64,000 bases of DNA from assembly GCA_963728475.1 (NCBI GenBank), contig CAVSKL010000002.1, positions 310,001 through 374,000 on the forward strand, read 5' to 3'. The translations under genes and the position numbers were made by a program. The notes under the pieces are model-generated. The model was not told where the DNA came from. It ran no database searches and saw only the letters and a program-made list of their open reading frames with translations. Of the stretch, positions 1 through 10,300 are shown one piece after another (position 1 is the first letter of the stretch; every line of letters begins with the position of its first letter). Source of the stretch: CAVSKL01 sp963728475 [NCBI: Candidatus Eiseniibacteriota bacterium]. GTDB taxonomy: Bacteria > Eisenbacteria > RBG-16-71-46 > JABDJR01.

Positions 1-730
1 GGCCGCCCAGCCCCAGGTCCGCCGCCCGCCGGCGCAGCGCCGGTTCCTCGGAGCCGGTCCCGATCACCGCCAGCACCGGCGGCGGACCCGCGACCGCCGC
101 CCGCGCCATGGCCTCGAGCAGCACCGCGTGCCCCTTGTGGGGAAGGAGCTGGCTCGCGGTGACGAGAATGGGGACGCCGGGGGCGGTCGCCAGCTCCGCG
201 CGGAGCGCCCCCCGCCCGAGGCCGGGCGCGAACCGCTCCAGGTCCACCCCGTTCGGGATCACCGCGACCCGTTCCGCCGCCCGCATCCAGGGGAAGCGGG
301 CGAGGTCGTCGCGGATCGCGCGGGCCGGGGTCACCACCCGGTCCACCCAGCGGCGCTGCTCGAAGCGCACCCGCGCCCGGTCGCGGATGTCGCCGGAGCG
401 CCCCACCCGCTGCACCACCGGGATCCCCGACCAGCGGCACGCCGGGCCGGCGGCGCGCACGTCCTTGGAGACGTTCACCACCGCCGCCCCCGCCTCCACC
501 CGGGCGAACTCGCGCCGGAGGAGGGCGACGGTGAGGGGGTTGTAGTCGGGGCCGAAGCGGGTCTCCACCACCTCCAGGCCGGCCTCGCGAGCGGCGGCGG
601 CGAACGGATTTCCCCGGGCGGGGAACACCACCACCCGGTGGCCGCGGGCGGCCAGCCCCGCGCCCACCCGCAGCGTCCAGCTCTTCACTCCGCCCCAGCG
701 GCGGGTGCTGTTCACGAACACCACCGTCAT
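1..730 (-). CDS. GT4-type glycosyltransferase, partial (C-terminus off window)
   Basis: About 243 N-terminal residues are visible; the gene runs off the left edge. The protein starts MTVVFVNSTRRWGGVKSW, the opening Rossmann strand and Gly-rich loop typical of GT-B retaining glycosyltransferases (GT4). Later come a VIPNGVDLERF motif and a LVTASQLLPHKGH motif, the linker and start of the nucleotide-sugar domain of this family. It probably adds a sugar to LPS core or another cell-surface glycan at the inner face of the cytoplasmic membrane. The ATG overlaps the stop of the upstream heptosyltransferase gene (ATGA), so the two are translationally coupled. Donor and acceptor cannot be told from sequence. 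The family call is firm, the LPS role is inferred from neighbours. Confidence 0.85.
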   Translation of the reverse strand, partial: MTVVFVNSTRRWGGVKSWTLRVGAGLAARGHRVVVFPARGNPFAAAAREAGLEVVETRFGPDYNPLTVALLRREFARVEAGAAVVNVSKDVRAAGPACRWSGIPVVQRVGRSGDIRDRARVRFEQRRWVDRVVTPARAIRDDLARFPWMRAAERVAVIPNGVDLERFAPGLGRGALRAELATAPGVPILVTASQLLPHKGHAVLLEAMARAAVAGPPPVLAVIGTGSEEPALRRRAADLGLGG

Positions 731-1761
731 CGGGGCGCGCCCGCGTCACGGGCCGGGTCGGGAACGAAGCCGGCGGCCAGGAGCGCTTCCACCTCGGCCC
801 ACACCGACTCCACCGGGATCTCCTCGATCCGCTCCGCCCCGGTGCAGGCGCCGGCGGTGGGAAGGGGGCGGGTGTCGGAGCGGGTGGCCACGAACCGGTG
901 CCGGGGATCGCCGGGCGGGGTCCAGGCCTCCGGATGCACCCGCCCGAACACCGCCACCGTGGGCACCCCCGAGAGAGCGGCCAGGTGCTTGGGCCCGCCG
1001 TCGTTGCCCACGAAGAGCGCGCAGCGGGCCAGCACCTCCTTCAGGGTGGGGAAGTCGGGGGGCGGATCCATCCTCGCGGACGGGCGCCGCATGGCCGAGG
1101 CCACCCGCTCCGCGGCCTCGGACTCCCCGGGACCGAACACCAGGAAGGGGAGGAACCCGCGACCGGCCAGCCGGTCCCCGATCTCGGCCAGCCGCTCCGG
1201 AGGCCAGACCTTGTACGGCCGCCGGCTCACCCCGAACAGCGCGGCCACCGGACGCTCCCCGAAGTGCTCCTCGGCCAGGCGCCGCCCGGCCCGCCGGGCC
1301 TCCTCCGAGACCGGGAACTCCAGCCTCAGGTCGCCGAGGTCGATCCCCGGATCCTGGAGGAGCTTCAGCTTGTCGAGCGCGCTGTAGTCCGGGTTCCGCC
1401 GGCGGTAGATCCGGTTGTAGCAGCGGTCGTGGGGGCGGCCGCCGGCGAAGCCGATCCGCTCGGGGGCGCGGGCGGCGGCGGCGAGAAACGCGGTCTTGGC
1501 CAGGCCCTGGGCGTCCACCACCAGGTCGTAGCGGCGACGGCGGAGCTCCCGGGCGAGCCCGAGCGCCCCCAGCCGGTTCCCCCCCCCGGACAGGGTCAGG
1601 ATGCCGTGGAGGTGGGGGTTGTGCTCGAGCACCGGGCGGCTCCCCGGTTCGGTGAGAGCGTCGATGCGGGCTCCGGGATGGCGGCGGGCAAGCTGGCGGA
1701 TCATGGGGGTGGCCATGAGCACGTCGCCGAGGCGCCGGAGCTGGATGACGAGCACGCGCAT
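727..1761 (-). CDS. GT9 family glycosyltransferase (LPS heptosyltransferase type)
   Basis: 344 residues, the normal length for ADP-heptose:LPS heptosyltransferases (GT9). The N-terminus MRVLVIQLRRLGDVLMATP is the family's signature acceptor-domain start. The C-terminal domain has FVGNDGGPKHLAALSGVPTVAVFG, the D-x-G-x-x-H-x-A region that binds the ADP-sugar. Known family role: transfer of heptose to Kdo or heptose of the inner core on the cytoplasmic side. The heptose supply genes rfaE1 and rfaE2 lie about 9 kb away on the other strand, which fits. The start lies 3 nt after the DUF6165 stop, with GGGAGAG-like pairing upstream. Which core position is modified is unknown. Confidence 0.9.
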   Translation of the reverse strand: MRVLVIQLRRLGDVLMATPMIRQLARRHPGARIDALTEPGSRPVLEHNPHLHGILTLSGGGNRLGALGLARELRRRRYDLVVDAQGLAKTAFLAAAARAPERIGFAGGRPHDRCYNRIYRRRNPDYSALDKLKLLQDPGIDLGDLRLEFPVSEEARRAGRRLAEEHFGERPVAALFGVSRRPYKVWPPERLAEIGDRLAGRGFLPFLVFGPGESEAAERVASAMRRPSARMDPPPDFPTLKEVLARCALFVGNDGGPKHLAALSGVPTVAVFGRVHPEAWTPPGDPRHRFVATRSDTRPLPTAGACTGAERIEEIPVESVWAEVEALLAAGFVPDPARDAGAPR

Positions 1762-1764
1762 GGG

Positions 1765-2166
1765 TCAGCTCTCCCGCGGCCCGTCCCCGTCGCCGTAGTC
1801 CACGTACTGCTTCTCCTCGATCAGCTCGGAGTCGAAGCGGAGGTTCACCCGGCGCTTGATCGCCGCCCGGCGATCGTTGGTGAAGTAGACCTGGCGGGCC
1901 AGCGCGGTGAACCGGTCGGAGAAGTCCCCCTCCCGCTCCAGGCGGCGGAGCGCGTCCTCAACGTCCCACAGCCGTTCGTTGACCTCGCGAAGCTCCGCCT
2001 CCAGGCCCGGGTCGTGGATCCGGTGGCGTCCCGCCGCCGCCTCCAGCGCCGCCAGCTCCCGGACCACGTTGGCGCGCTTCGCCGGGTCGGCGATGCGTTC
2101 CCGCTTGATGCGGAGGATGGAGATCCTGTCCAGGAGTTCGCCCGCCGGGACCGGGATCTCGATCAT
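1765..2166 (-). CDS. DUF6165-like small protein in LPS cluster
   Basis: 133 residues, starting [20 protein letters not shown]. It is highly charged and largely helical, with a middle segment ELREVNERLWDVEDALRRLE that looks coiled-coil and a tail rich in Arg and acidic residues. It resembles the DUF6165 family, small proteins of unknown function often found beside LPS sugar genes; I recognise it by the conserved start and by context, not by a search. The ATG overlaps the stop of the MsbA-like gene (ATGA) and the gene ends 3 nt before the heptosyltransferase, so it is an integral member of this leftward operon. No signal peptide or membrane segment is visible, so it is probably cytosolic. Confidence 0.75.
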   Translation of the reverse strand: MIEIPVPAGELLDRISILRIKRERIADPAKRANVVRELAALEAAAGRHRIHDPGLEAELREVNERLWDVEDALRRLEREGDFSDRFTALARQVYFTNDRRAAIKRRVNLRFDSELIEEKQYVDYGDGDGPRES

Positions 2167-4076
2167 GACCGGCTCTCCATCGGCTCCGCCTCGTCCCGGA
2201 ACTGGAGATGGTAGAGCCTCCGGTAGAGGCCGGGCTGGGCCAGGAGCTCGGCGTGGGTGCCCGATTGCACGATGCGCCCCCGGTCGAGGACGAGGATGCG
2301 GTCGGCCCGCATGATCGTGCTCAGCCGGTGGGCGATCACGAAGGTGGTGCGTCCGGTGAGGAGACGCTCCAGCGCCTCCTGGACCAGGCTCTCGGACTCG
2401 GTGTCCAGGGAGGAGGTGGCCTCGTCCAGGATGAGGATGGCGGGGTTGCGGAGCACCGCGCGGGCGATGGCCAGGCGCTGGCGCTGGCCGCCGGAGAGGA
2501 GCACTCCGCGCTCCCCGATGGGGGTGTCGTAGCCGTGAGGCAGCTCGGTGATGAAGTCGTGGGCGTTGGCGGCGCGCGCCGCGTCCCGCACCCGCTCCGG
2601 GCCGGCGTCCGCCACCCCGTAGGCGATGTTGTTGTAGACGGTGTCGTTGAAGAGCAGGGTCTCCTGGGTCACGATCCCGATCAGCGCGCGCAGCTCCCGG
2701 CGGCGGTAGCTCCGGAGGTCGACGCCGTCCAGGAGCACCCGTCCCTCCTCCGGGTCCGCGAAGCGGGGGATGAGGTCGACGAGGGTGGACTTCCCGCCTC
2801 CGCTGGGGCCGACCAGGGCGGTGGTGGTGCCGGCGGGAGCCTCGAAGCTCACCCCGGTGAGCACCGCCCGTCCCGGTTCGTAGGCGAAGCCCACCTGTTC
2901 GAAGGCAAGCCCGCGCTCCACCCCCGGCGCCGGCAGCGCCCCCGGGTCGTCCTCCTCCCCGGGGAGATCCAGGATCTCGAACACGCGGTCGGCGGCGGCG
3001 GCCCCCCGCTGGAACCGGGTGACCACGTTCGAGAGCTCCTTGAGCGGATGGAGCATGGAGACCAGGGCCAGGAAGAACACGAAGAAGCGCCCGGGGGTCA
3101 TGTGGGAGTGGGGGCCGAGCACCAGGTGGCCGCCGTAGTAGAGGACCGCCACCCCGATCGCCACCCCCCAGAACTCCGAGAGCGGGGCGGCGAGGGCGTC
3201 CAGTCCCATGAGCCGAACCACCGATCTCCGGTAGCGGGCCACGTTGGCGACGAAGCGCCCCGCCTCCACCTCCTCCGTGCCGAACGCCTTCACGATCCGG
3301 ACCCCGCCCAGGACTTCCGACACCGAGTTGGTCACGTCGGCGATGCGGGCCTGGGCGCGGGCGCTGTGGTGCCGGAGCTTGGAGGCCAGCCGGGCGGTCA
3401 TGAAGGCGATCGGGGGGAGGATGAGAAAGCTCACCGCCGCGAGCTGGAAGCTGGCCCAGATCGAGATCACCAGGTAGACCACCACCTGGAGCAGGTTGTG
3501 GACGAACAGCGCCCCGGTGTTGATGGTGAACTGCTTCACCAGCTCCACGTCGGTCACCACCCGGCTCAGGAGCTGGGCGCTGGGGATCCGGTTGAAGGTG
3601 GCCAGCGGAAAGCCCACCACCCGCCGGAAGAGATCGTTCCGGAGCGACTCCGCCGCCCGCTGCTCCACCCGGATGAACGCGATCTTGCGCCCGTAGTCCG
3701 CAAGGTTCTTGAAGAACACCGCCACCAGGGTCACCACGCACAGCCAGGCCAGGATCTCCATCGGAGGGGACTGGTTCTGGAGCGCGGTCAGGCCGGCGGT
3801 GGCCGCTTGGCGGGCGGCATGGAGGCGGTCGTTCAGCGCGCCCCCCCCGGTCAACGCGGCCCACGCCGAGGCCAGGGTGCGGGAGAGCCCCTCCGACACG
3901 TGCATGGTGGGGGGGGCCGTCCCCCGCTCCCGGAGGAAGACCTTGTCGATGATGGGAAGGATGAGCCCGATGGAGAAACCGCTGAACAGGGCGTAGAGCG
4001 CCATGAGCGCGAAGCCCAGGACCACGGTGCGCCAGAGGGGCTTGAAGTACTTCCCGAGCCGTAGAACCGTTCTCAT
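2163..4076 (-). CDS. msbA: MsbA-like lipid/LPS ABC exporter (fused membrane and ATPase domains)
   Basis: 637 residues from the chosen ATG, with a type I ABC exporter half-transporter layout. The first ~320 residues hold about six membrane helices, including a long periplasmic loop after helix 1. The ATPase domain has Walker A (GPSGGGKST), signature [15 protein letters not shown], Walker B ([12 protein letters not shown]) and the H-loop (VIAHRLST), all intact. MsbA-type proteins flip lipid A-core across the inner membrane as homodimers. LPS neighbours downstream support that role over a drug exporter. An in-frame ATG at 4115 would add 13 residues unlike the family; the start [13 protein letters not shown] fits better. 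There is no clear Shine-Dalgarno; a TAGTGT -10-like hexamer ends 10 nt upstream. Confidence 0.85.
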   Translation of the reverse strand: MRTVLRLGKYFKPLWRTVVLGFALMALYALFSGFSIGLILPIIDKVFLRERGTAPPTMHVSEGLSRTLASAWAALTGGGALNDRLHAARQAATAGLTALQNQSPPMEILAWLCVVTLVAVFFKNLADYGRKIAFIRVEQRAAESLRNDLFRRVVGFPLATFNRIPSAQLLSRVVTDVELVKQFTINTGALFVHNLLQVVVYLVISIWASFQLAAVSFLILPPIAFMTARLASKLRHHSARAQARIADVTNSVSEVLGGVRIVKAFGTEEVEAGRFVANVARYRRSVVRLMGLDALAAPLSEFWGVAIGVAVLYYGGHLVLGPHSHMTPGRFFVFFLALVSMLHPLKELSNVVTRFQRGAAAADRVFEILDLPGEEDDPGALPAPGVERGLAFEQVGFAYEPGRAVLTGVSFEAPAGTTTALVGPSGGGKSTLVDLIPRFADPEEGRVLLDGVDLRSYRRRELRALIGIVTQETLLFNDTVYNNIAYGVADAGPERVRDAARAANAHDFITELPHGYDTPIGERGVLLSGGQRQRLAIARAVLRNPAILILDEATSSLDTESESLVQEALERLLTGRTTFVIAHRLSTIMRADRILVLDRGRIVQSGTHAELLAQPGLYRRLYHLQFRDEAEPMESRS

Positions 4077-4181
4077 GCGGGGCTCAACACTACCCCCGAC
4101 CGCTCCCGGCGGCAACGAGGAGAAGCGCGGCCCGGCCCGGGAGGGCCGCGCCGGCGCGCGGCGGGGGGGACCCCGCGGGGG

Positions 4182-4210
4182 GCGCGGGGGCGGCGGCGCC
4201 GCCCCCGCGC
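4182..4210 (-). terminator. Very stable GC hairpin after the C25 peptidase gene
   Basis: A perfect 13-bp inverted repeat (4182-4194 with 4198-4210) around a 3-nt loop starts 7 nt beyond the peptidase stop codon on the minus strand. No T-run follows, so it is not a textbook intrinsic terminator. It could act as a 3'-end stabiliser or weak terminator and would limit read-through into the MsbA gene. A second hairpin-forming GC tract (CCCCGCGGGG) adjoins it at about 4171-4180. Confidence 0.4.
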
Positions 4211-4217
4211 GCGCGGA

Positions 4218-7200
4218 TTACCTGAGGACCACCATCTTCCGGGTCTGGGTGTTTCCGGCCACCTGGAGGCGGTAGGGATAGATGCCCGAGGCCACCGGCC
4301 GGCCCGCCTGGTCCCGGCCGTCCCAGGTCATCTGGTAGCGGCCCGGAGGCTGCTCGCCGTCGATCAGGGTCCGCACCACCCGTCCGTTCATGTCGTAGAT
4401 GCGAAGCTGGACCCCCCGGTACTGCGGACCCTGCGGCACCGAGTAGCTGATCACGGTGGCGGCCCGGAACGGATTGGGGAAGTTCTGGAGCAGGGCCGGC
4501 GTCAATCCCGGCTCCCGGTCCGGAACCGCGGTGGTGGCGGGGAGGATCGGGGTGGTGAGATCGCCGCTGTTCCGCGAGTCGTGCTTGAACATGGGCCAGG
4601 GCGCGTTGGCCGCCCGGAACGTCCAGGGCGTGTCCCACATGTAGATCTTCTGGTCGAAGCTCTGCACCACCACCTCGGTGAGGCCGTCGCCGTCCACGTC
4701 CCACACCGCGGGCCCGTTCTGGATGATGTTGCCGGTCTGGATGGGGAATCCGGGAAGCTCCTGCCCGTTCTTGTTGAAGCCGTGGAGCCGCCCGATCATG
4801 TCGCCCACCACGATGTCCGGGTTCCCGTCCCCGTCCACGTCGGCGATGACGGGGGCGCCTCGGATGGCGACCTTGGTCCCCAGGTTGTCCTTGATGTGGA
4901 CCGGCCACCCGGAAGGGACGCTGCCGTTGGTCCCGGAATAGATGAACAGGTCCCCGTTGGAGGCCCCGATCACCACGTCGGGATGGCCGTCGCCGGTCAT
5001 GTCTCCGAGGGCGGGGGAGCTGTCCGAGTCCTCGTTGAGCTGGATGCTCGTCGGGAAACCGGTGGCGGAGCTGCCGTCGGAGCGGATGGCGTAGACGTGG
5101 GCGTCGCTGGAACCGAACACGATCTCGGGGCGGCCGTCGCCGTCGATGTCGCCCACCGCCGGCGCCGAGGTGATGTCGTTGCCGGTGACGAAGGGGAACC
5201 CGGGATAGGGGGTGCCGTCGTGGTGATAGACGTAGAGCTTGCCGTCCCGCATCCCGGCGATGATCTCCTTGTAGGGGTCGGCGTCGATGTTGGCCACGGT
5301 GGGGGATCCGTAGGAGTAGTCGGAGCCGGTGATCGCCAGCACCCCGTTGGTGGAGGCGTTGGCGTCCCCATCGATGAGCTCGGTGCCGTCGTGATGCCAG
5401 GCGTAGATGACCCGGGAGGCCTGGGCCACCACGTCCAGGCGGCCGTCGGCGTCCAGATCGGCCAGGCACACCGAGCCCAACGGATAGGTGCCGGCCTGAT
5501 TGAGCACGTTGACGCTCTTGGGCCATCCCGCGAGCTGGTTCCCGTGGTGGTCCACGATCCGGAGCTTGGAGTCGTTCCAGCTGACCGCGGCGATGTCGTC
5601 GAGGCCGTCCCCGTCCACGTCGCCCACCGCCGGGGTGTCCCAGAACTGCTGGGATCCGCTCTTGGTGATGGGGCCCAGGGTCCGCACGTCGTCGTCGCCG
5701 TCGAAATAATCGTCGCCGTCCGCGGTGACCGCGTAGATCTCGTCGCTGGCGCCGATCACCTCGAATTGGCCGTTATGGTCCAGGTCGGCCACGGTGGCCC
5801 CGGCGGTGGTGGCGGTCTTGACCTCCACCGGGAAGCCGAGGTGCAGCGGCAGGCTGGTGGTGGCGGAGGCCACCGCGGAGAGCTTGCCGAGGTTCCCGGA
5901 GCTGTCCACCGGCGCCACCCGGTAGTAGTAGCGGGTCAGCCCGGGCAGGCTCTCGTCGTTGTAGTAGGCGGTTCGCTCGGGAAGCCAGGTGTTTAGCCGG
6001 GTGAACGGCCCGGAGGAGGACGAGCTCCGGTAGACCGCGTACCCCTGGAGATCGGCGCTGGGACTGCGGGTCCAGTCCAACGAGATGGAGTTCGCGTTGC
6101 CGTAGGTGATGAGGTTCGAGGTGGAGTCCGGCGGGGTGATGTCGAGCTTGAACCAGGCTTCCTCCCCGTAGGCGTCCACCACCGCCAGGGTGAGGGTGTG
6201 GGCGGTGCTGACGTCGGAGAGGCGGAGCCGCACCGCGTCGGCGGGGTTGTACGCCTTGCCCTTGCCGGGGATGTCGCCGAGCACCGCCACCGAGTCGGTG
6301 ATGGTCACCGCGGGATCGGTGCTCCGGAGCCGGGCCTGGGCGGAGTGGGCGGCGCCCAGCCCCACGTTGAGAACGGTGGGCAGGATGGCGAAGTCCTCGT
6401 TGGCGGCGATGACCCCGTTCCCGTTGCCGTTGCCGACGGTGTCCCGAATCGCCTGCTGGTAGTACCGCAGGTCGGGGGCGTGCACGTAGAGGATGAGGTC
6501 CTGCGAATAGGACCCCAGCACCCCGAACACGGTGAGGGTGCAATGGACGAGGGCGCGGTCGGGAGCGTCCTTGGCCACGCTGATCACGAACGGATCCCCG
6601 GCCGCCGCACTCGCCCCCGGGGCGATGTCCGGGTAGCTGCTGAAGTTGTCCACCACGGTGACGTTGGGATCGGAGGTGGAGAGGGTGGCCGAGACCCCGG
6701 ACTCGGTCACGCTGCCGTTGTTCTTGAGGGTGACGTTGAGTTCGTCCGTTTCCCCGGCGTCGATGGACCCGTCGCCGTCGCCCACCGAGGACCCGCTTCC
6801 GTCGTCGGTGATGCCCTGGGAGAGGGCATAGAGGTAGGGGGAGGATCCGGGGGCCACCACGGTGGCGTTGCCCACGTAGGGGAGTGAGTTGTGGAGGTAG
6901 ACGCCCACGGTGAAGGCGCCGGTTTCGTCGGGCCGGAAGGGGAGCAGGACGTTCCCGGAGACGTCGGTATAGCCCACCGCGTAGGCGTCGCCGTTCTTGT
7001 AGAGCGCGACCCGGGCCCCCTCCTGCGGGAGAGCGGAACTCTCCACGTGCACGCTGTAGGTTCCCTGGCCCAGGGTGAAGGTGGAGGCGTGGGTGACGGC
7101 GAGGGAGGCGGGCACGTCGGTCCACAGCTCCAGGTCGGGATCGCCCAGATAGATCTGGTCGAACTGAATCCAGCGGTTGGTGTTGTCGGTTAACCCCGCG

Positions 7201-8998
7201 AAGGAGATGAACTTGGCCTTGGCCTCCGCCATCGCGCGGCCGATCTCGTTCTCGTCGCGCCGGAAGACCATCCCGAAGAACTCGGTCTGGTAGGTGGAGG
7301 CGGTCTGGGGGAAGTCGAGCCGGGTCGATCCCACGCTGGCCACCGCCCCTCCGTTGGCATTGAGCATGAAGCGCTCGGCGATGCAGTTGAAGTCGAGGGC
7401 GGAGGAGGTGCAATTCACCGCGTAGAGGAGGAACGTCCGGTCCCCGTTGGTGAAACCGTCGGCGTCGGAGTTGACCAGGGTCGCCGAGCCGAGCCCGATC
7501 GACATGGTGTTGACGTAGCCGTGGCCGGAGTGGATGACCACGTTCCACCCGTGGTTGATGGAGTCCACCACCGCGGTCTTGGTCTCGGGGAACGACCCCG
7601 GCCACGCGGTGTAGTTCTCGTAGAGGCGCACCGACTGGTCCCAGGCCTGGAGCGAGTCGATCGAGTCCTCGCAGAGCTGGGCGCCGTCGTACTGCACGTT
7701 GGTCCCCGGGGTCCAGTTCTGCGGGAAGAGCACCTCGCCCAGGAACAGGTAGCGGTTCTGGTATCCGATGGGGGGGTTCTGGAGGTAGGCGAGGGTCTTG
7801 TCGATCAGCACCTGCGCCTCGGCGACGTTGTTGGAGGGGAGGCGTCCCACCCACAGGTCGGGGAAGAGGTCCACCCCGTCCCCGGCGTCGCCGGTGGAAT
7901 AGTTGACCGCCTCGCCGTAGATCGAGTTCCCGTTGGCGTTCCAGGTGCCGTCGAGATCGCTGTAGTAGAGGTCGGTGGGGATGTCCTCGCCCCCGGGAAC
8001 GTAGAAGTTGCTGTGGCCGTAACGCACCGGCAGGATGTCGGTGTCCCCCCCAGGAGAACCCAGGCCGTGCCCCACTTCGACGCCGCATCCTTGAGGAACA
8101 TGCGGATCGATTCCTGGGTGTCGGTGCCGCCGGGATAGTTGGTCCGGACCCAGTCCACGGTGCGGACCACGGTGGAGATTCCGATCTCGGTCTTGAAGTC
8201 GGCAAGCCGCTGGTATTCGGCGGCCTGGTCGGCGGCGGTGACGATCACCATGTCCACCGCGCTCCCGTCCACCGAGGGGCGGATGGTGGGCTCGAAGGGG
8301 CCGCCGCTGTTGGTGAACGGGGCGAAGGAGGAGGCGGCGGGGGCGATCCCGGACGGGGAGTCGGCCGCGATCAAGGTCTCCAGCGCCTCGGTGAAGGTGC
8401 GCACCCCTTCCGGGCTTTCCCGGAGGATGCGGAGGCCGCCCGCGCCGGCCGCGATCTCGCGCGTGGTGACCTCCACCCGGAACCGGGTCACCACCCGGAC
8501 CTCCCCGGTGGAGGGCCGCCAGGTGAAGGGCGCCGCCGCCACCGCGGCGAGGGGGGTGCCGCGCAGGCGCCCGGAGTGCACGCTCAGCACCGGCTCCCGG
8601 GGATAGAGGACGGTCGAGGCCAGGGTGGCCGCGTCCAGAGCCCGGTCCGGGGTGTACTCGCCCGCCTTGGGTTCGGCCACCGCGCCCAGCCGGTGGGGGG
8701 CGGGTAGGGTCACCGACTCCTCGGGGATGAGGCGGGCGGAGACCGCCTCGGTTCCCGCCGGCAGCTCCACGAACACCGAGTAGAGAGGCAGGTCGGGCGA
8801 GCCCGCGGACAGGGCGTGAGCCGCGCCGGGGTAGTCGAGCCGCTCGAATCCCCCCAGATCCCGGAACGTGAGCCGGGATGCGTCGAGCCGGACCTCCCGC
8901 GACACCGTGCCTGCGTGCGCGGCGGGGACGGCGCCGGCGACGAGACCGAAGAGGGCGAGGGCGGAGGCCAGGGAGGCGAAGGGAGCGGACGTCTTCAT
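4218..8998 (-). CDS. Secreted C25 (gingipain-type) peptidase with FG-GAP repeats and FlgD/T9SS-like C-terminus; frameshifted at 8045-8051
   Basis: Reading is continuous only if one base is re-read in a run of seven G (minus strand) at 8045-8051; the joined product is about 1,593 residues. Order: signal peptide (1-29, cut near AHA-G), C25 propeptide (to ~260), peptidase domain (~260-620) with catalytic His in HSGHGYVN (~490) and Cys in LYAVNCTSS (~530), a CARDB-like region (~740), a fibronectin III domain (~970), seven or so FG-GAP/VCBS repeats (~1,080-1,430, DxDGDGxxD motifs), and a FlgD-like C-terminus ending in YPYRLQ...TRKMVVLR. Such C-termini serve as type IX sorting signals. Start ATG 8998 has GAGGATT nine bases upstream. 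The frameshift could be an assembly slip, a real mutation or programmed -1 shifting. Confidence 0.88.
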
Positions 8999-9155
8999 GG
9001 TTGGAATCCTCGTGGGCTGAACTGCGGGCTGCGAAGCACCTCGGTCCTGTTGCAGCGTTACCGAAGCCACCGGCTCGGGCCAGGGAAGAACCGGCTCTGG
9101 GGCAGACTGGGGTAGGGTAACCCGGGAGGATTAGCAAGGATCATCGAGTTGAAAG

Positions 9156-9184
9156 AGTATCTCACAGGATCCCTTTGCCGTCAA
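9156..9184 (-). promoter_or_regulatory. Sigma-70-type promoter for the C25 peptidase gene
   Basis: On the minus strand TTGACG (9184-9179) is followed after exactly 17 nt by GATACT (9161-9156). The predicted transcript starts near 9149 and has a leader of about 150 nt before the ATG at 8998. The site sits in the most AT-rich stretch of this divergent region. Seen in sequence; activity is inferred. Confidence 0.55.
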
Positions 9185-9190
9185 CGAATT

Positions 9191-9206
9191 CCCCTTGAAT
9201 AAGGGG
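9191..9206. repeat. Perfect inverted repeat CCCCTT-GAAT-AAGGGG
   Basis: A 6-bp perfect palindrome with a 4-nt spacer lies 7 bp upstream of the -35 box of the C25 promoter and about 50 bp before the rightward promoter. It could be an operator or activator site for either gene. As RNA on the plus strand it would form a short hairpin followed by only four T, so it is a poor terminator. Confidence 0.4.
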
Positions 9207-9256
9207 CATTTTCCCCACCCGGCCGCCCCTTCCCCGCCCCCGTCCCGACCCCGCGC

Positions 9257-9285
9257 TTGCCGCCGCCGCCGTTCCCTCTTAAGAT
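9257..9285 (+). promoter_or_regulatory. Candidate promoter for the small basic protein / radC genes
   Basis: TTGCCG (9257-9262), a 17-nt spacer, then TAAGAT (9280-9285). The start of transcription would be near 9292, giving a 48-nt leader to the ATG at 9340. The -35 match is 4 of 6. Confidence 0.42.
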
Positions 9286-9339
9286 GTGCTGCTTGCCGGT
9301 CTCCGCTTCCCCGACCCCGCCCGAACCAGGAGGTGAGCC

Positions 9340-9450
9340 ATGGGCTCCGAACGTCAGAAGGAAATGCGCCGCCGGCGCAAGCGCCGCAAGGAACGGATCA
9401 AGGCCCGCATCCGCGAGGAGAAGGAACAGAAGAAGGGCCGCAAGAAGTAA
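9340..9450 (+). CDS. 36-residue very basic protein, hypothetical
   Basis: A short frame that starts ATG, ends TAA and has a near-ideal Shine-Dalgarno (AGGAGGTGA, 9328-9336) four bases before it. The product, MGSERQKEMRRRRKRRKERI followed by a Lys/Arg/Glu-rich tail, is about half Arg plus Lys, with a likely single helix and no membrane segment. This composition fits an RNA-binding or ribosome-associated peptide; it distantly recalls the small AURKAIP1/COX24 or Thx-type ribosomal proteins, but I cannot confirm homology. It has its own candidate promoter and lies 67 nt upstream of radC. The ribosome binding site is the strongest argument that it is a real gene. Confidence 0.65.
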   Translation: MGSERQKEMRRRRKRRKERIKARIREEKEQKKGRKK

Positions 9451-9517
9451 CTCCCCCGCGCCCCGCCGCCCGTCCCGCCGACCCGTCCGGGCCCGTCCCA
9501 ACCTCGGGAGGTCACCC

Positions 9518-10213
9518 GTGACCCGATTCGACTACATAGGCGCCGTTCAGGACGCCGCTCCGCCCTCCCTCTCCCCCGCCCGGCTCGCTCGCGCCCTGCG
9601 CGCCGGCGGCGCGGGAGTGCTCTCCGATGCCGACCTGCTCTCCCTGGTCCTGGGACCGGGGCGGGGAACCCCGGCCGGGTTCGCGGCCCGGGAACTCCTG
9701 CGCGACCCCGGCTGGTCCGCCCTCCTGGGCACGAGCGCGGGGGCGTCGTGGTGGCGCACCCTGGGGCCGGCCCGGGCGGCCCGGCTCGCCGCCGCCCTGG
9801 AACTGGCCCGCCGCCTGGCCGGCCGGGACGCCGCCGCCGGGCCGGTGCTGCGCACCCCCCGCGAGGTCTCGGACGCGGTGGCCGACCTCCGGGCCGAGCG
9901 CCGCGAGCACTTCGTGGGCCTCTACCTCAACACCCGGAACCGGCTCCTGGTGCGGGAGACGATCTCGGTGGGGAGCCTCAACGCCTCCATCGTTCACCCG
10001 CGCGAGGTGTTCGAACCGGCGCTCCGGCACCGCGCGGCCAGCCTCATCGTGGTCCACAACCACCCCTCCGGCGAGACCGATCCCTCGGACGACGATCTGG
10101 GCATCACCCGGCGGCTGGCCGAGGCCGGCGACCTCCTGGGAATCGGCCTCCTCGACCACGTGATCGTGGGAGGCGACCGCTACACCAGCCTCAAGGAGGA
10201 GGGGCACCTCTGA
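9518..10213 (+). CDS. radC: RadC-family JAMM/MPN domain protein
   Basis: 231 residues from GTG 9518, chosen because GGGAGG lies six bases upstream; longer in-frame starts lack a site and add low-complexity sequence. The C-terminal half is the MPN fold of RadC with the metal motif HNHPSGETDPSDDD (His-x-His and Asp ligands of JAMM proteins). The N-terminal half holds the usual helix-hairpin-helix-like region (LSDADLLSLVLGPG). RadC proteins are conserved but their reaction is unknown; the old link to DNA repair in E. coli was withdrawn. It is followed after 87 nt by rfaE1. Confidence 0.92.
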   Translation: MTRFDYIGAVQDAAPPSLSPARLARALRAGGAGVLSDADLLSLVLGPGRGTPAGFAARELLRDPGWSALLGTSAGASWWRTLGPARAARLAAALELARRLAGRDAAAGPVLRTPREVSDAVADLRAERREHFVGLYLNTRNRLLVRETISVGSLNASIVHPREVFEPALRHRAASLIVVHNHPSGETDPSDDDLGITRRLAEAGDLLGIGLLDHVIVGGDRYTSLKEEGHL

Positions 10214-10247
10214 CCCCGCGCCGGGGCGGGCCGGAGCGCGGCAAAGC

Positions 10248-10256
10248 TGGTACACT
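10248..10256 (+). promoter_or_regulatory. Extended -10 element before rfaE1
   Basis: TGG-TACACT, an extended -10 hexamer with no obvious -35, in the 87-nt gap after radC. Transcription would start near 10263, 38 nt before the rfaE1 ATG. Confidence 0.4.
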
Positions 10257-10300
10257 GCGGCGGTTTCGGACGCCCTCCCGGGCGGTGGAGGAGACCCGTC

